DNA from: Polynucleobacter sp. KF022
Lineage (GTDB): Bacteria > Pseudomonadota > Gammaproteobacteria > Burkholderiales > Burkholderiaceae
Direction of reading: 5' to 3'
NCBI RefSeq assembly: GCF_027924105.1
Contig: NZ_AP026972.1
Span: 992,001 to 1,056,000, forward strand
DNA length: 64,000 bases
How positions within the stretch are numbered: position 1 is the stretch's first letter; each line of letters starts with the position of its first letter. The position numbers and the translations under genes are program-made. The notes under the pieces were generated by a model, which did not search any database, was not told the DNA's origin, and was given only the letters and a program-made list of their open reading frames with translations. Shown in pieces: positions 52,916 to 61,411 of this stretch.

Positions 52916-53902
52916 TTAGTCAATCTGTAATTTTTGCTTTGCAACCACTTCTTTATAAACGGTGTACTCCGCTTTAATTTCTTTTGCAAAGGCATCAGGA
53001 CCATTCACATTAATAATGGATCCGGTATCTTCAATGCGCTTCTTCACCGCTGGATCTGCAACCACTTTTTGGAGTGCTGCCGTATATTTATCCACGATCT
53101 CTTTTGGAATACCGGCCGGCCCCAAAAGTCCATAGTAGGCCATGCGATTCACTGGTGCTAAACCCACTTCAGCAAAGGTGGGAACATTGGGCAACTGAGC
53201 TAAACGCTTGGGTGCGGCTATCACAATCGGTACTAGCTTGCCATCTTTGATAAATGGCAAAGAGGAAGGCAGGTTATCAAAAATCATTGACACTTGGCCA
53301 CCAACAGTGTCGGCCAATGCAGGACCAGCACCACGATAAGGAATATGCACAATAAATACACCCGTCAAACTTTTAAATAATTCAGTTTGCAAATGCCCAA
53401 TGCCACCGGTACCAGAACTAGAGTATGAATATTTACCTGGGTTCGCCTTTAAGACCTCCATAAACGTTTTAAAGTCTTTGGCTGGAAATGACGGATTCAC
53501 CGCGATGATGTTGGGTGTCGCAGCAATATTACTAATGGCCGTGAAATCAGTAATGGGATCGTAGCCAATCTTGGGGTTGATCGCTGGATTGGCTGCCGTA
53601 GTCGATACCGTTGCCATGCCAATGGTATAGCCATCTTTAGGTGCTCGCATCACCTCTAATGCACCAATAGAGCCGCCACCGCCTGCCTTGTTCTCAACAA
53701 TGACTGGCTGTCCTAATTGACGCCCTAAGGCATCTCCTACCGCACGCGCAATGATATCGGTGCTTCCACCTGGCGCAAACGGCACTACTAAGCGAATTGG
53801 TTTAACTGGGAAATTTTGAACTTGAGCAACAGAAACTGAACTTGCAGCTAAAAGAACAGCTGCACTGAAAAGTTTAGTGAGGACAAAAGATGAGATTTTC
53901 AT
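52916..53902 (-). CDS. Tripartite tricarboxylate transporter substrate-binding protein (Bug/TctC family)
   Basis: This is a second Bug-type periplasmic binding protein of the window, about 328 residues. The signal peptide is FVLTKLFSAAVLLAASSVSVAQ. The family motifs are FPVKPIRLVVPFAPGGSTD, VIVENKAGGGGSIGA, QTELFKSLTGVFIVHIPYRG and the C-terminal FAKEIKAEYTVYKE. The ATG at 53902 starts four bases after the lipoprotein gene stop; the longer open frame upstream would overlap that gene. The close spacing suggests that it shares a transcript with the MCE transporter operon. The ligand is unknown. Confidence 0.92.
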   Translation of the reverse strand: MKISSFVLTKLFSAAVLLAASSVSVAQVQNFPVKPIRLVVPFAPGGSTDIIARAVGDALGRQLGQPVIVENKAGGGGSIGALEVMRAPKDGYTIGMATVSTTAANPAINPKIGYDPITDFTAISNIAATPNIIAVNPSFPAKDFKTFMEVLKANPGKYSYSSSGTGGIGHLQTELFKSLTGVFIVHIPYRGAGPALADTVGGQVSMIFDNLPSSLPFIKDGKLVPIVIAAPKRLAQLPNVPTFAEVGLAPVNRMAYYGLLGPAGIPKEIVDKYTAALQKVVADPAVKKRIEDTGSIINVNGPDAFAKEIKAEYTVYKEVVAKQKLQID

Positions 53903-53906
53903 AAGC

Positions 53907-54533
53907 TTACTGACCCAAAGGTTTTGGTAAATTGGCCGCATACTTGGAAAGCTGAACTTCATACTCACGGAAGATTTCAGCTAAGGCTTGTTGCTGGCCT
54001 AAAACAAGTGCCTCAGGGGTATTGTCTTTAAGTGCTACGCGTTTTGTATATCGATTTGCACCAATCAAGGGATTGGTTTTTCCTGCGGTAGCTGCAGATA
54101 GGAAAAACTCCACACTGACTACTGCCTCAGGCTTAATGCGGTAATCCCCATAAAACTCATTCACTGTTAGCTGCAAGGTATAAAAAGGGAAAAAGGTATT
54201 GCCTTGACCAACCGTCGCAGAAAAGATGTTGGCTTGGTTAAACCATTTGCGCTCCGCATTAGAGATCATCTCCGAAGGGATCACGGTGTAGATGTTATAA
54301 AAATCCTTCTCATACCGTTGATCGCCTAGACGGTATACCAAAGACTTTGCATCAAATGGCGGCGCTACCGTGACTGGCCCAATCTTGAGCCAGAGATCCG
54401 AACGTGTTGGTAGCGCAGCTCCGGTTCGCTCAGGGGCTACCATCCAACTCGTTGGCGCTACTGGCGCTCTAGTAGGCAAAGAGCATGAGACTAATCCCAG
54501 AATTGCTGCAATAAAGAGAATTCGTTTCATCAT
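53907..54533 (-). CDS. ABC-type transport auxiliary lipoprotein (PqiC-like)
   Basis: This predicted outer-membrane lipoprotein of 208 residues has the lipobox LVSC near residues 14-17 (MMKRILFIAAILGLVSCSLP). The ABC_trans_aux domain is recognisable from DLWLKIGPVTVAPPFDAKSLVYRLGDQRYEKDFYNIY and NANIF-like segments. PqiC-type proteins dock MCE tunnels to the outer membrane. It overlaps the MCE protein gene by four bases and is the last of the four transporter genes. Confidence 0.88.
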   Translation of the reverse strand: MMKRILFIAAILGLVSCSLPTRAPVAPTSWMVAPERTGAALPTRSDLWLKIGPVTVAPPFDAKSLVYRLGDQRYEKDFYNIYTVIPSEMISNAERKWFNQANIFSATVGQGNTFFPFYTLQLTVNEFYGDYRIKPEAVVSVEFFLSAATAGKTNPLIGANRYTKRVALKDNTPEALVLGQQQALAEIFREYEVQLSKYAANLPKPLGQ

Positions 54534-55459
54534 TTTTGTACTCCTGAAGCGCCTGTGCCATTCAGCGGTGGTGTAATTTTTGCGGGAGGCTCACCCCAAA
54601 TTAAGCTTGACGGCGATTGGCTAGCAATTCGACTAAATTCGTTGAGATTTTCGCTAACCTGCTTCAGGTTCTCAATTGTGACACTCGTATCGCCTTGAAT
54701 GCTAGAGACTGTTTGACGTAAGGTCACCATCGTGCCCACAAGCTCACGCATCAGAATGCCCAGCTCATCTTTGTCAGTTACCTTGGCAATCCGAGCCATG
54801 ATGAGGTTTAATTGTTTGACTGACTCAATCATGCCATCATTGCTTTTGCCATCACCAGCCATCATGACATTCAGATTACCCAACAAAGCATCTAGCTTCT
54901 TCTGGGTACCATCGATATTCATATCATTAAGAGCTCCGATGAGCTTTTGAATTCCGGAGATGATTTCATCAGCCTGATTAGGTAAAGATGGAATGACTGG
55001 GTAGTCAGGCTTCCAGCTATAAGGCAGTGCCTCAGTATGGTTGGCGCCAGAGACAAAATCAAACTCTACGTAATTGACGCCGGTAATACCCATGGACTTA
55101 ACACGTGCCCGTAAATTATTTTTCACGAAGTCATTAAGATGATCCATATCCACTTGTTCGCCATAAATTTGCATACGCACAATCACATACTGACGACGCT
55201 TTTCAAAGGGAACATCTTTTTCATAAATATCTCCCGTTAAACCAATCATGCTGACTTGGCCCACCTTTACACCCCTAAAACGCACTGCAGCACCAGTATC
55301 TAGGCCAGTTACAGACTGTTTAATATAGGTTTCAATATAGAAAGATTTTTTAAAAAACTGTCCGGATCCAAAGATCAGTATCACTGCCAATAGCACCCCT
55401 ATTCCAGCCAGAACAAAAATGCCTAAGCGGAAATAATTCGGATTTGAGTTATTGCTCAT
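54530..55459 (-). CDS. MCE family (MlaD-like) lipid-transport protein
   Basis: This inner-membrane-anchored protein of 309 residues has one N-terminal helix (LGIFVLAGIGVLLAVILIFG). A single MCE domain follows at about 38-120 (GLDTGAAVRFRGVKVGQVSMIGL to MGITGVNYVEFDF). The C-terminal 170 residues form a mostly helical stretch, likely to extend the hexameric tunnel. It overlaps the ATPase gene by four bases at the start. Confidence 0.92.
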   Translation of the reverse strand: MSNNSNPNYFRLGIFVLAGIGVLLAVILIFGSGQFFKKSFYIETYIKQSVTGLDTGAAVRFRGVKVGQVSMIGLTGDIYEKDVPFEKRRQYVIVRMQIYGEQVDMDHLNDFVKNNLRARVKSMGITGVNYVEFDFVSGANHTEALPYSWKPDYPVIPSLPNQADEIISGIQKLIGALNDMNIDGTQKKLDALLGNLNVMMAGDGKSNDGMIESVKQLNLIMARIAKVTDKDELGILMRELVGTMVTLRQTVSSIQGDTSVTIENLKQVSENLNEFSRIASQSPSSLIWGEPPAKITPPLNGTGASGVQK

Positions 55460-56241
55460 GCTGCGTCCTTACTCATAATGCGATTGAAAAATTGATGCAC
55501 TCTAGGATCCTTGCTGGTATCTCTTAATACTTTTGGATCGCCCTCAGCAATGATGCCTTTTGCGCCCTTATCCAACATGATGACTTTGTCAGCAATAGCA
55601 TAAATACTTGCCAACTCGTGAGATACGATTACAAAGGTAATGCCGAGGTTTTTTGATAGATCCTGGATGGTGCTGTCAAGATCTGCTGAGGTGATTGGAT
55701 CAAGGCCTGCAGAAGGTTCATCCAAAAACAATATTTTAGGATCCAGTGCCATTGCTCTTGCAATCGCAGCACGCTTTTGCATGCCACCACTGATTTCGCT
55801 CGGCATATAAGTCTCGTAAGGCAAGAGGCCAACCAAGTCGAGCTTACAGCGCGCTAGAAGATCCATTTGTGCCTGCGTGAGCTGGGTGTACTCCTGCATA
55901 AACAGTGTGACGTTGTCCAGCAGATTCATTGATCCAAATAGAGCGCCCTGCTGATACATCACTCCAAAACTAGTCATGATCTTTTGACGTTCAGCTCCAG
56001 TAGCCGTGGTGATATTTTGTCCTTCAATCAGGACATTACCCGCCAATGGCTGATATAAACCAAATAGGTTTTTAAGAAGGCTCGATTTACCGCAACCTGA
56101 GCCCCCTAGAATGACAAAAATTTCACCATTATTGACGGTGAAGTTAAGGTTCTGCATCAAAACCTTGGAGCCGTACCCGACTGTCAAGTTCTGTACGTCG
56201 ATGGCGTAAGGTGAATTATTAGGAGTAGTCGGCGCGTCCAT
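55456..56241 (-). CDS. ABC transporter ATP-binding protein (MlaF-like)
   Basis: This cytoplasmic ATPase of the lipid transporter has 261 residues. Walker A is GGSGCGKSS, the signature is ISGGMQKRAAIARA, and Walker B is ILFLDEPSAGLDP followed by the switch His in IVSHEL. The MlaF-type sequence MQKRAA in the signature is typical of this class. Its start overlaps the permease stop. Confidence 0.94.
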   Translation of the reverse strand: MDAPTTPNNSPYAIDVQNLTVGYGSKVLMQNLNFTVNNGEIFVILGGSGCGKSSLLKNLFGLYQPLAGNVLIEGQNITTATGAERQKIMTSFGVMYQQGALFGSMNLLDNVTLFMQEYTQLTQAQMDLLARCKLDLVGLLPYETYMPSEISGGMQKRAAIARAMALDPKILFLDEPSAGLDPITSADLDSTIQDLSKNLGITFVIVSHELASIYAIADKVIMLDKGAKGIIAEGDPKVLRDTSKDPRVHQFFNRIMSKDAA

Positions 56242-57413
56242 CAGAAACCTGTTTTATAGGAAATGAAGGCAAAAATACCGTCAACGATGACAATCATGAC
56301 GATACTACTGACCACTGCACGGGTAGCAGAGATGCCCACCGCTGCTGCGCCATTACCGGTTTGCATGCCGCGCAAACAACCCATTGCCGAGATAACCACG
56401 CCAAAGAGAGTTGCCTTTAATAATCCAGAAAGAATATCTTCAACATCTACAGCAGACAACATTCCATTGTAAAAATTGATAAATGGAATGCCATAGATCA
56501 ACATTGTCAACATCGAAGAAAAAATACTGACGATGTCGGCAAATAAAGTCAAAATCGGCGCAACTAGAATGCCTGCAAGAACACGCGGCACAACCAAGAA
56601 ACGCATGGGGCTTAAGCCGCCTGAAACTAAAGCATCTACTTCGCTATTTACCGTCATCGTGCCAATCTCGGCTGCAAAGGCTGCTGATGAACGACCGGCC
56701 AACAAAATAGCGGTAATTAAGGGGCCCATTTCGCGAACAATGCCTAGCGCTGCCAGCGGGCCTACAAAAGATACTGCGCCAAACTGTTTCATACCAATTG
56801 CAGCCTGGAAAGATAAGATCACACCAATCAAGAAAGCTACCAATCCAACGATTGGCAATGCCGCTATACCTGCCTCGACAGCAGCATTGATAAAGTCACC
56901 CCATCGAACGTGCTTTGGGTTTCTGACAGACCACACTAAATCCGAAAACAGATGACCCATGAATTCAATTAAACCTACGGTGTCATCAATGATGTTTTGA
57001 ACTGCCATCCCCAGGCTAACCACAAAACTTCTTTTGGGTTTTTCCAATGGCGTCGGAAATAAATTATTGATGGGATCAAACTCTTTTAATAGAGGTTGAT
57101 AACGTGAGTTCAATCCTGTTAATTCATATTTGCCGCCCGCAACAGTCTGCGCTTCTTCTATTGCGATCAAAAATGCGATGCCAGCACCATCTAAAGAAGC
57201 GACGCCTGAAGAATCGACGCTGAGTGATTTCGCCTTGCTATCGCCTTGCTTTAGCCAAGCATCTTGAGAATCGCGAATTTGAGTCCAGACTCCACCTAGG
57301 GAGTAAGCGTTGATAACACCCGAAAGTGACACCTTCGCAGAGGCAGCGCTTATTTGCGACCAAACAGCAACTGGGGCCTCAGAAACGGCAGAAATGGTGT
57401 CAGAATTGCTCAT
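56241..57413 (-). CDS. STAS-MlaE fusion permease of MCE lipid transporter
   Basis: This protein of 390 residues joins an N-terminal STAS domain (about 10-115, with LSGVINAYSLGGVW and LSVDSSGVASLDGAG) to a MlaE-type permease. The permease includes LPIVGLVAFLIGVILSFQAA, GPLAALGIVREMGPLITAIL and GRSSAAFAAEIGTM. In E. coli the STAS subunit MlaB is a separate protein; here it is part of the permease. It is the first gene of the four-gene operon and is preceded by tRNA-Arg's terminator on the same strand, so it probably has its own promoter. Confidence 0.93.
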   Translation of the reverse strand: MSNSDTISAVSEAPVAVWSQISAASAKVSLSGVINAYSLGGVWTQIRDSQDAWLKQGDSKAKSLSVDSSGVASLDGAGIAFLIAIEEAQTVAGGKYELTGLNSRYQPLLKEFDPINNLFPTPLEKPKRSFVVSLGMAVQNIIDDTVGLIEFMGHLFSDLVWSVRNPKHVRWGDFINAAVEAGIAALPIVGLVAFLIGVILSFQAAIGMKQFGAVSFVGPLAALGIVREMGPLITAILLAGRSSAAFAAEIGTMTVNSEVDALVSGGLSPMRFLVVPRVLAGILVAPILTLFADIVSIFSSMLTMLIYGIPFINFYNGMLSAVDVEDILSGLLKATLFGVVISAMGCLRGMQTGNGAAAVGISATRAVVSSIVMIVIVDGIFAFISYKTGF

Positions 57414-57460
57414 AACCCAACTATAAGGGATACAGGTTTAAGTGATGTAAAAGGCTTAAA

Positions 57461-57492
57461 AATGAAAAGGGCCCAGTTTTGCAACTAGGCCC
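57461..57492 (-). terminator. Rho-independent terminator of tRNA-Arg
   Basis: On the minus strand GGGCC, a T-G wobble and AGTT pair with AACT and GGCCC around a GCAA tetraloop (about ten pairs). CTTTTCATTTTT follows. It starts 11 bases beyond the 3' end of tRNA-Arg. Confidence 0.9.
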
Positions 57493-57502
57493 TCATATAA
57501 GT

Positions 57503-57579
57503 TGGTGCGGCTGGCAGGAATTGAACCCACGACCCCTTGGTTCGTAGCCAAGTACTCTATCCAGCTGAGCTACAGCCGC
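57503..57579 (-). tRNA. tRNA-Arg (anticodon ACG)
   Basis: The 77-base cloverleaf has acceptor arms GCGGCTG and CAGCCGC with an encoded CCA. The D-arm contains AGCTCAGCTGGATAGAG and the T-loop GTTCAATTC. The anticodon loop CTACGAA gives ACG, whose A34 is normally edited to inosine by TadA to read CGU, CGC and CGA. Its 5' end lies 18 bases from the divergent greB start codon. Confidence 0.97.
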
Positions 57580-57597
57580 AACAGCCATAATTATGCC

Positions 57598-58098
57598 ATG
57601 GAAGAGAAGAACTACATCACCCCCGCTGGTCACGAGCGCATCAAAAACGAGCTCCTACAGCTCTTAAACCTTGATAGACCGGAGGTTGTCAAGGTGGTGC
57701 ACTGGGCCGCTAGCAATGGTGACCGATCGGAAAATGGCGACTATATCTACGGGAAAAAGCGTCTCAGAGAGATCGACAGGCGTATTCGCTTTCTCAATAA
57801 ACGCCTCGAATTTGCGGTAGTTGTCGATAATTCCGCCCGAAAATCCGGGGAAAATGACGCCGACCAGGTCTTCTTTGGGGCAACTGTCACCTACTCCGCG
57901 CTAGAGGGTGCTCAATCCGGCAAAGAGACTGTTATCACGATTGTGGGGGTGGATGAAGTCGACTTGGATAAAGGGCATGTCAGCTGGGTATCACCGATTG
58001 CAAAAGCACTTATTAAGGCGCGCATTGGTGATTGTGTTTTCATTCAGACGCCAACCGGTCCTGCTGAAATTGAAATCTTAGACGTTCAATATTTGTAA
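57598..58098 (+). CDS. greB: Transcription elongation factor GreB
   Basis: This cleavage factor rescues backtracked RNA polymerase, 166 residues. The N-terminal coiled coil carries the GreB sequence RPEVVKVVHWAASNGDRSEN with the acidic tip residues needed for cleavage, then KKRLREIDRRIRFLNKRLE. The C-terminal FKBP-like domain ends SPIAKALIKARIGDCVFIQTP. The ATG at 57598 is chosen because the open frame further upstream (to 57502) runs through the tRNA-Arg gene. No Shine-Dalgarno is present. Confidence 0.95.
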   Translation: MEEKNYITPAGHERIKNELLQLLNLDRPEVVKVVHWAASNGDRSENGDYIYGKKRLREIDRRIRFLNKRLEFAVVVDNSARKSGENDADQVFFGATVTYSALEGAQSGKETVITIVGVDEVDLDKGHVSWVSPIAKALIKARIGDCVFIQTPTGPAEIEILDVQYL

Positions 58099-58100
58099 AA

Positions 58101-60488
58101 CTAAACAGCGCGCGTTCTCGTGACTCGCATCACATCAGGATTGGCCCGCAAACTACGCATCACTCTAGAGAGATGCAAGCGATCATAGACTTGGATCGTA
58201 AAGCGAATGGTTACAGAATCCTCTTTAAAGCGGTCTTCCATAGAAACATTCATGATGTTGGAATCGGCTGCAGTCACACTACTGGCAACTCTAGCCAAAA
58301 CACCTTTACCTTGGCGTGTATCAATGGCCAAATCAAGCTCAAACTCGCGATTGAGTTCTTTGCCCCACTCCACCTCCACCCACTTATCGCTATCTTTGGA
58401 GAGCATGCGTAAGGCTATAGGACAGTCATTGGTATGAACTTGTAATCCCTCACCCTTGCCGAGATAACCAATGATGTTATCGCCTGGAATTGGATGGCAA
58501 CAAGTTTGAAAGTGAATCGAATTACCTTCACGGCCATCCACCAAAATCGCTTGACGTTGATGGTGATTGATTTCTTGATTTGGCGCAACCCAATCAGTGG
58601 CGCCCAAGCGCATCTGCTCTGATCCGCCTTCATCATCAATCAAAATTTTGAGGCGTATGGCCAACTCTTGCGGCGATCGTCTACCCAAAGCAATATTGAC
58701 GCAAGCCTCTTCTCTGTTTTTGTCGCCCGTCCAATGGGTAAGCTTTTCCCAAATCTCGGGACTCAGCAATGCAGCATCTACACCTTGCTGGCGCAATGCA
58801 TTTGCTAATAGGCGTTCACCCAGTTGTAGAGATTCGGAATAATGTTTGGTCTTTAAAGAATGACGTATAGAAGCGCGGGCTTTGCCAGTTCGCACAAAAG
58901 CGAGCCAACCGGGATTAGGCTGTGAGCTTGCAGAAGTAATGACTTCAACAATGTCACTATTTTTAAGCTCGCTACGCAAGGGCAATTGCAGACCATTAAT
59001 CTTTACTGCCACACAAGTATTACCAAGATCACTATGAATGGAGTAAGCAAAATCGAGAGCAGTAGCACCTCTTGGTAGCGCCCTAATCTGTCCAGTAGGT
59101 GTAAATACATACACAGCATCTGGGAACAAATCAATTTTGACGTGCTCTAAAAATTCTTGTGAATCGCCACTACTATCTTGAATATCAATCAAAGACTGGA
59201 GCCATTGATGAGCGCGGTTTTGTACCTCGCTCATATCGGGCGAACCATCTTTATAGGCCCAATGTGCTGCTACCCCTGCCTCAGCAACGGCATGCATATC
59301 AGTTGTGCGAATCTGAAACTCAACCGGCACGCCCGATGGGCCTAATAAGGTAGTGTGTAAGGATTGATAGCCGTTCAACTTAGGGATGGCAATGTAATCT
59401 TTAAACTTGCCAGGCATTGGCTTATATAAAGAATGCAAAATACCTAGCGCGCGATAGCATTCGTCGATCGAATGAACGGTAACGCGAAATGCATACACAT
59501 CCAATACCTGCGAAAAGCTTAAATGCTTAGAGCGCATCTTGTTATAGATGCTAAAGAGCGTCTTTTCACGACCGCGAAGATCGACTTCTAAATTGGCTTT
59601 AGCGAATGCCATACGAGAAGCTTGCAAAATCTTCTCAACCATTTCTTTGCGATTGCCTCGCGCCCGCTTTACAGCTCCTTCAATCACTCTAAAACGCATC
59701 GGCATCGAGTAACGGAAGCTTAGATCCTGGAGATCGCGGTAAATGACGTTCAGGCCGAGACGGTGAGCAATGGGTGCATAGATTTCAATGGTTTCCGCTG
59801 CTACACGACGACGCTTCTCCATCGGCACTGCATCAAGAGTGCGCATATTGTGCGTACGATCAGCCAGCTTGACTAAGATAACGCGAACATCGCGTGCCAT
59901 CGCCATGAACATCTTGCGAAAGCTCTCCGCTTGCGCCTCAGCATGACTCTGAAACTCTAATTTATCGAGTTTAGTTAGGCCTTCAACCAACTCTGCCACT
60001 TTATTGCCAAACTTTTCAACTAAATCTGCCTTTGTGCAGCCGGTATCCTCAATCACATCGTGCATTAATGCCGCCATGATGGAAGGTGCATCTAAGCGCC
60101 AGGTAGCGCAAAGCTCTGCAACAGCAACTGGATGGGTGATGTACGGTTCACCGCTATGGCGGTATTGACCTAAATGCGCCGCATCCGAAAACTGAAAAGC
60201 TTTTTTGATTTGCGCAATTTCTTCTGGTTTGAGATAGGTCAACTTTGATAGCAACCCCTCTATCGAAACTACCTGATGCTTGAGAGGTAGATTGGGTGCT
60301 GAGGTAGGCCCAAACAAATGACGACTCGATTGCGCTAACAAACTCGCAATGATCGATTTTTTACCGCTTTGAGATGTGTTGGATTCGATATCCAACAATT
60401 GCGCTTGAGCTGAGTCAAGTGCAGCATCTTTAGGCAAGATGCTTCCTACGTTTTCCGATGTTTTGACTTGTCCAAGAGGGAGCTCCAC
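58101..60488 (-). CDS. spoT: Bifunctional (p)ppGpp synthetase/hydrolase (RelA/SpoT)
   Basis: This stringent-response enzyme has 795 residues. The HD hydrolase domain contains HPVAVAELCATW, LMHDVIEDTG (His143, Asp144) and LVKLADRTHNMRTL, so hydrolase activity should be intact. The synthetase domain has KFKDYIAIPKLNGYQSLHTT, the basic SpoT-type motif rather than RelA's acidic one. TGS (VYVFTPTGQIRALPRGATALDFAY) and C-terminal ACT (DTRQGKGVLARVASSV) regulatory domains follow. The start is a GTG at 60488 with AGGAG seven bases upstream. It begins 15 bases after rpoZ, in the usual gmk-rpoZ-spoT order. Confidence 0.96.
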   Translation of the reverse strand: MELPLGQVKTSENVGSILPKDAALDSAQAQLLDIESNTSQSGKKSIIASLLAQSSRHLFGPTSAPNLPLKHQVVSIEGLLSKLTYLKPEEIAQIKKAFQFSDAAHLGQYRHSGEPYITHPVAVAELCATWRLDAPSIMAALMHDVIEDTGCTKADLVEKFGNKVAELVEGLTKLDKLEFQSHAEAQAESFRKMFMAMARDVRVILVKLADRTHNMRTLDAVPMEKRRRVAAETIEIYAPIAHRLGLNVIYRDLQDLSFRYSMPMRFRVIEGAVKRARGNRKEMVEKILQASRMAFAKANLEVDLRGREKTLFSIYNKMRSKHLSFSQVLDVYAFRVTVHSIDECYRALGILHSLYKPMPGKFKDYIAIPKLNGYQSLHTTLLGPSGVPVEFQIRTTDMHAVAEAGVAAHWAYKDGSPDMSEVQNRAHQWLQSLIDIQDSSGDSQEFLEHVKIDLFPDAVYVFTPTGQIRALPRGATALDFAYSIHSDLGNTCVAVKINGLQLPLRSELKNSDIVEVITSASSQPNPGWLAFVRTGKARASIRHSLKTKHYSESLQLGERLLANALRQQGVDAALLSPEIWEKLTHWTGDKNREEACVNIALGRRSPQELAIRLKILIDDEGGSEQMRLGATDWVAPNQEINHHQRQAILVDGREGNSIHFQTCCHPIPGDNIIGYLGKGEGLQVHTNDCPIALRMLSKDSDKWVEVEWGKELNREFELDLAIDTRQGKGVLARVASSVTAADSNIMNVSMEDRFKEDSVTIRFTIQVYDRLHLSRVMRSLRANPDVMRVTRTRAV

Positions 60489-60503
60489 ACCGGAACTCCT
60501 AAA

Positions 60504-60707
60504 TTACAGAGGTACTTTGGTCAACATGTCACGGTCGGTTACACCAGCGGCTACTTCGCGCAATGCAACTACCGTAGCTTTATCTCTGGACTCAACACGT
60601 GGGGAGTGACCTTGCACCAATTGGCGCGCACGATAAGTGGCAGCCAAAACCAATTCAAATCGGTTTGGAATCGTTTTAAGGCAATCTTCTACAGTAATAC
60701 GGGCCAT
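60504..60707 (-). CDS. rpoZ: RNA polymerase omega subunit
   Basis: This smallest RNA polymerase subunit supports assembly of beta-prime and forms part of a ppGpp site, 67 residues. It begins MARITVEDCLKTIPNRFEL and continues VLAATYRARQLVQGHSP. It is shorter than E. coli omega (91), as in other betaproteobacteria. It lies between gmk and spoT. Confidence 0.97.
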   Translation of the reverse strand: MARITVEDCLKTIPNRFELVLAATYRARQLVQGHSPRVESRDKATVVALREVAAGVTDRDMLTKVPL

Positions 60708-60751
60708 GCTGAACTCACTTAATTTAGCTTCAATACCTATAGGATAACTGA

Positions 60752-61390
60752 TTAGACCCCGAGACGCTTCAAAAGCGCTGGATTTCTGGCCATACTGGGC
60801 CCAGAACGCAGGCGGCTAGAAGCCAAAATATGCTTCAAATCCACTAAAGCCTGATCAAAGGAATCGTTCACAACGATGTAATCCGCCTCATGGGCATGCG
60901 TGAGCTCGATATGAGCAGCTGCTAAGCGCCGCTCAATGGTGGCCTCATCATCTTGACCCCGTTTACGTAAGCGCTCCTCTAAAGCCTCAATAGACGGCGG
61001 GAATATGAAGATCCACTGCACGGAAGGAATTAATTTACGAATCTGTTGGGCGCCCTGCCAATCGATTTCCAACATAACATCGCTACCTGCTTGCATTTGC
61101 GATTCAATCCACGGCTTGGATGTACCGTAGAAATGACCATGTACTTCTGCCCACTCCAAAAAATGGCCTTGATCACGTTCTTGCAAAAAATCTTCTTTGG
61201 TCAAAAAACGATAGTCTTTGCCATCCACCTCTCCAGGCCTTGGAGCGCGAGTGGTAGTCGATAAAGAAAGTTTTAATCCCTGGTCATCTTTTAATAAAGC
61301 ATTCACTAAAGATGATTTACCGGCGCCGGATGGTGCCACAATCATCAACATGCTGCCTTGATAGGATGGAGTTGAAATAGCGTTAGTCAT
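60752..61390 (-). CDS. gmk: Guanylate kinase
   Basis: This enzyme phosphorylates GMP to GDP, 212 residues. The P-loop is APSGAGKSSLVNALL, and the GMP-binding region contains STTTRAPRPGEVDGKDYRFL and FLEWAEVHGHFYGTS. It follows the YicC gene by 21 bases. Confidence 0.97.
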   Translation of the reverse strand: MTNAISTPSYQGSMLMIVAPSGAGKSSLVNALLKDDQGLKLSLSTTTRAPRPGEVDGKDYRFLTKEDFLQERDQGHFLEWAEVHGHFYGTSKPWIESQMQAGSDVMLEIDWQGAQQIRKLIPSVQWIFIFPPSIEALEERLRKRGQDDEATIERRLAAAHIELTHAHEADYIVVNDSFDQALVDLKHILASSRLRSGPSMARNPALLKRLGV

Positions 61391-61411
61391 GATTAATTAT
61401 TTACTCAAGAA

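Noticed and set aside
57502..57597. N-terminal extension of the greB reading frame
   Set aside because: It runs antisense through the tRNA-Arg gene and adds residues absent from all GreB proteins; the ATG at 57598 gives the family N-terminus.
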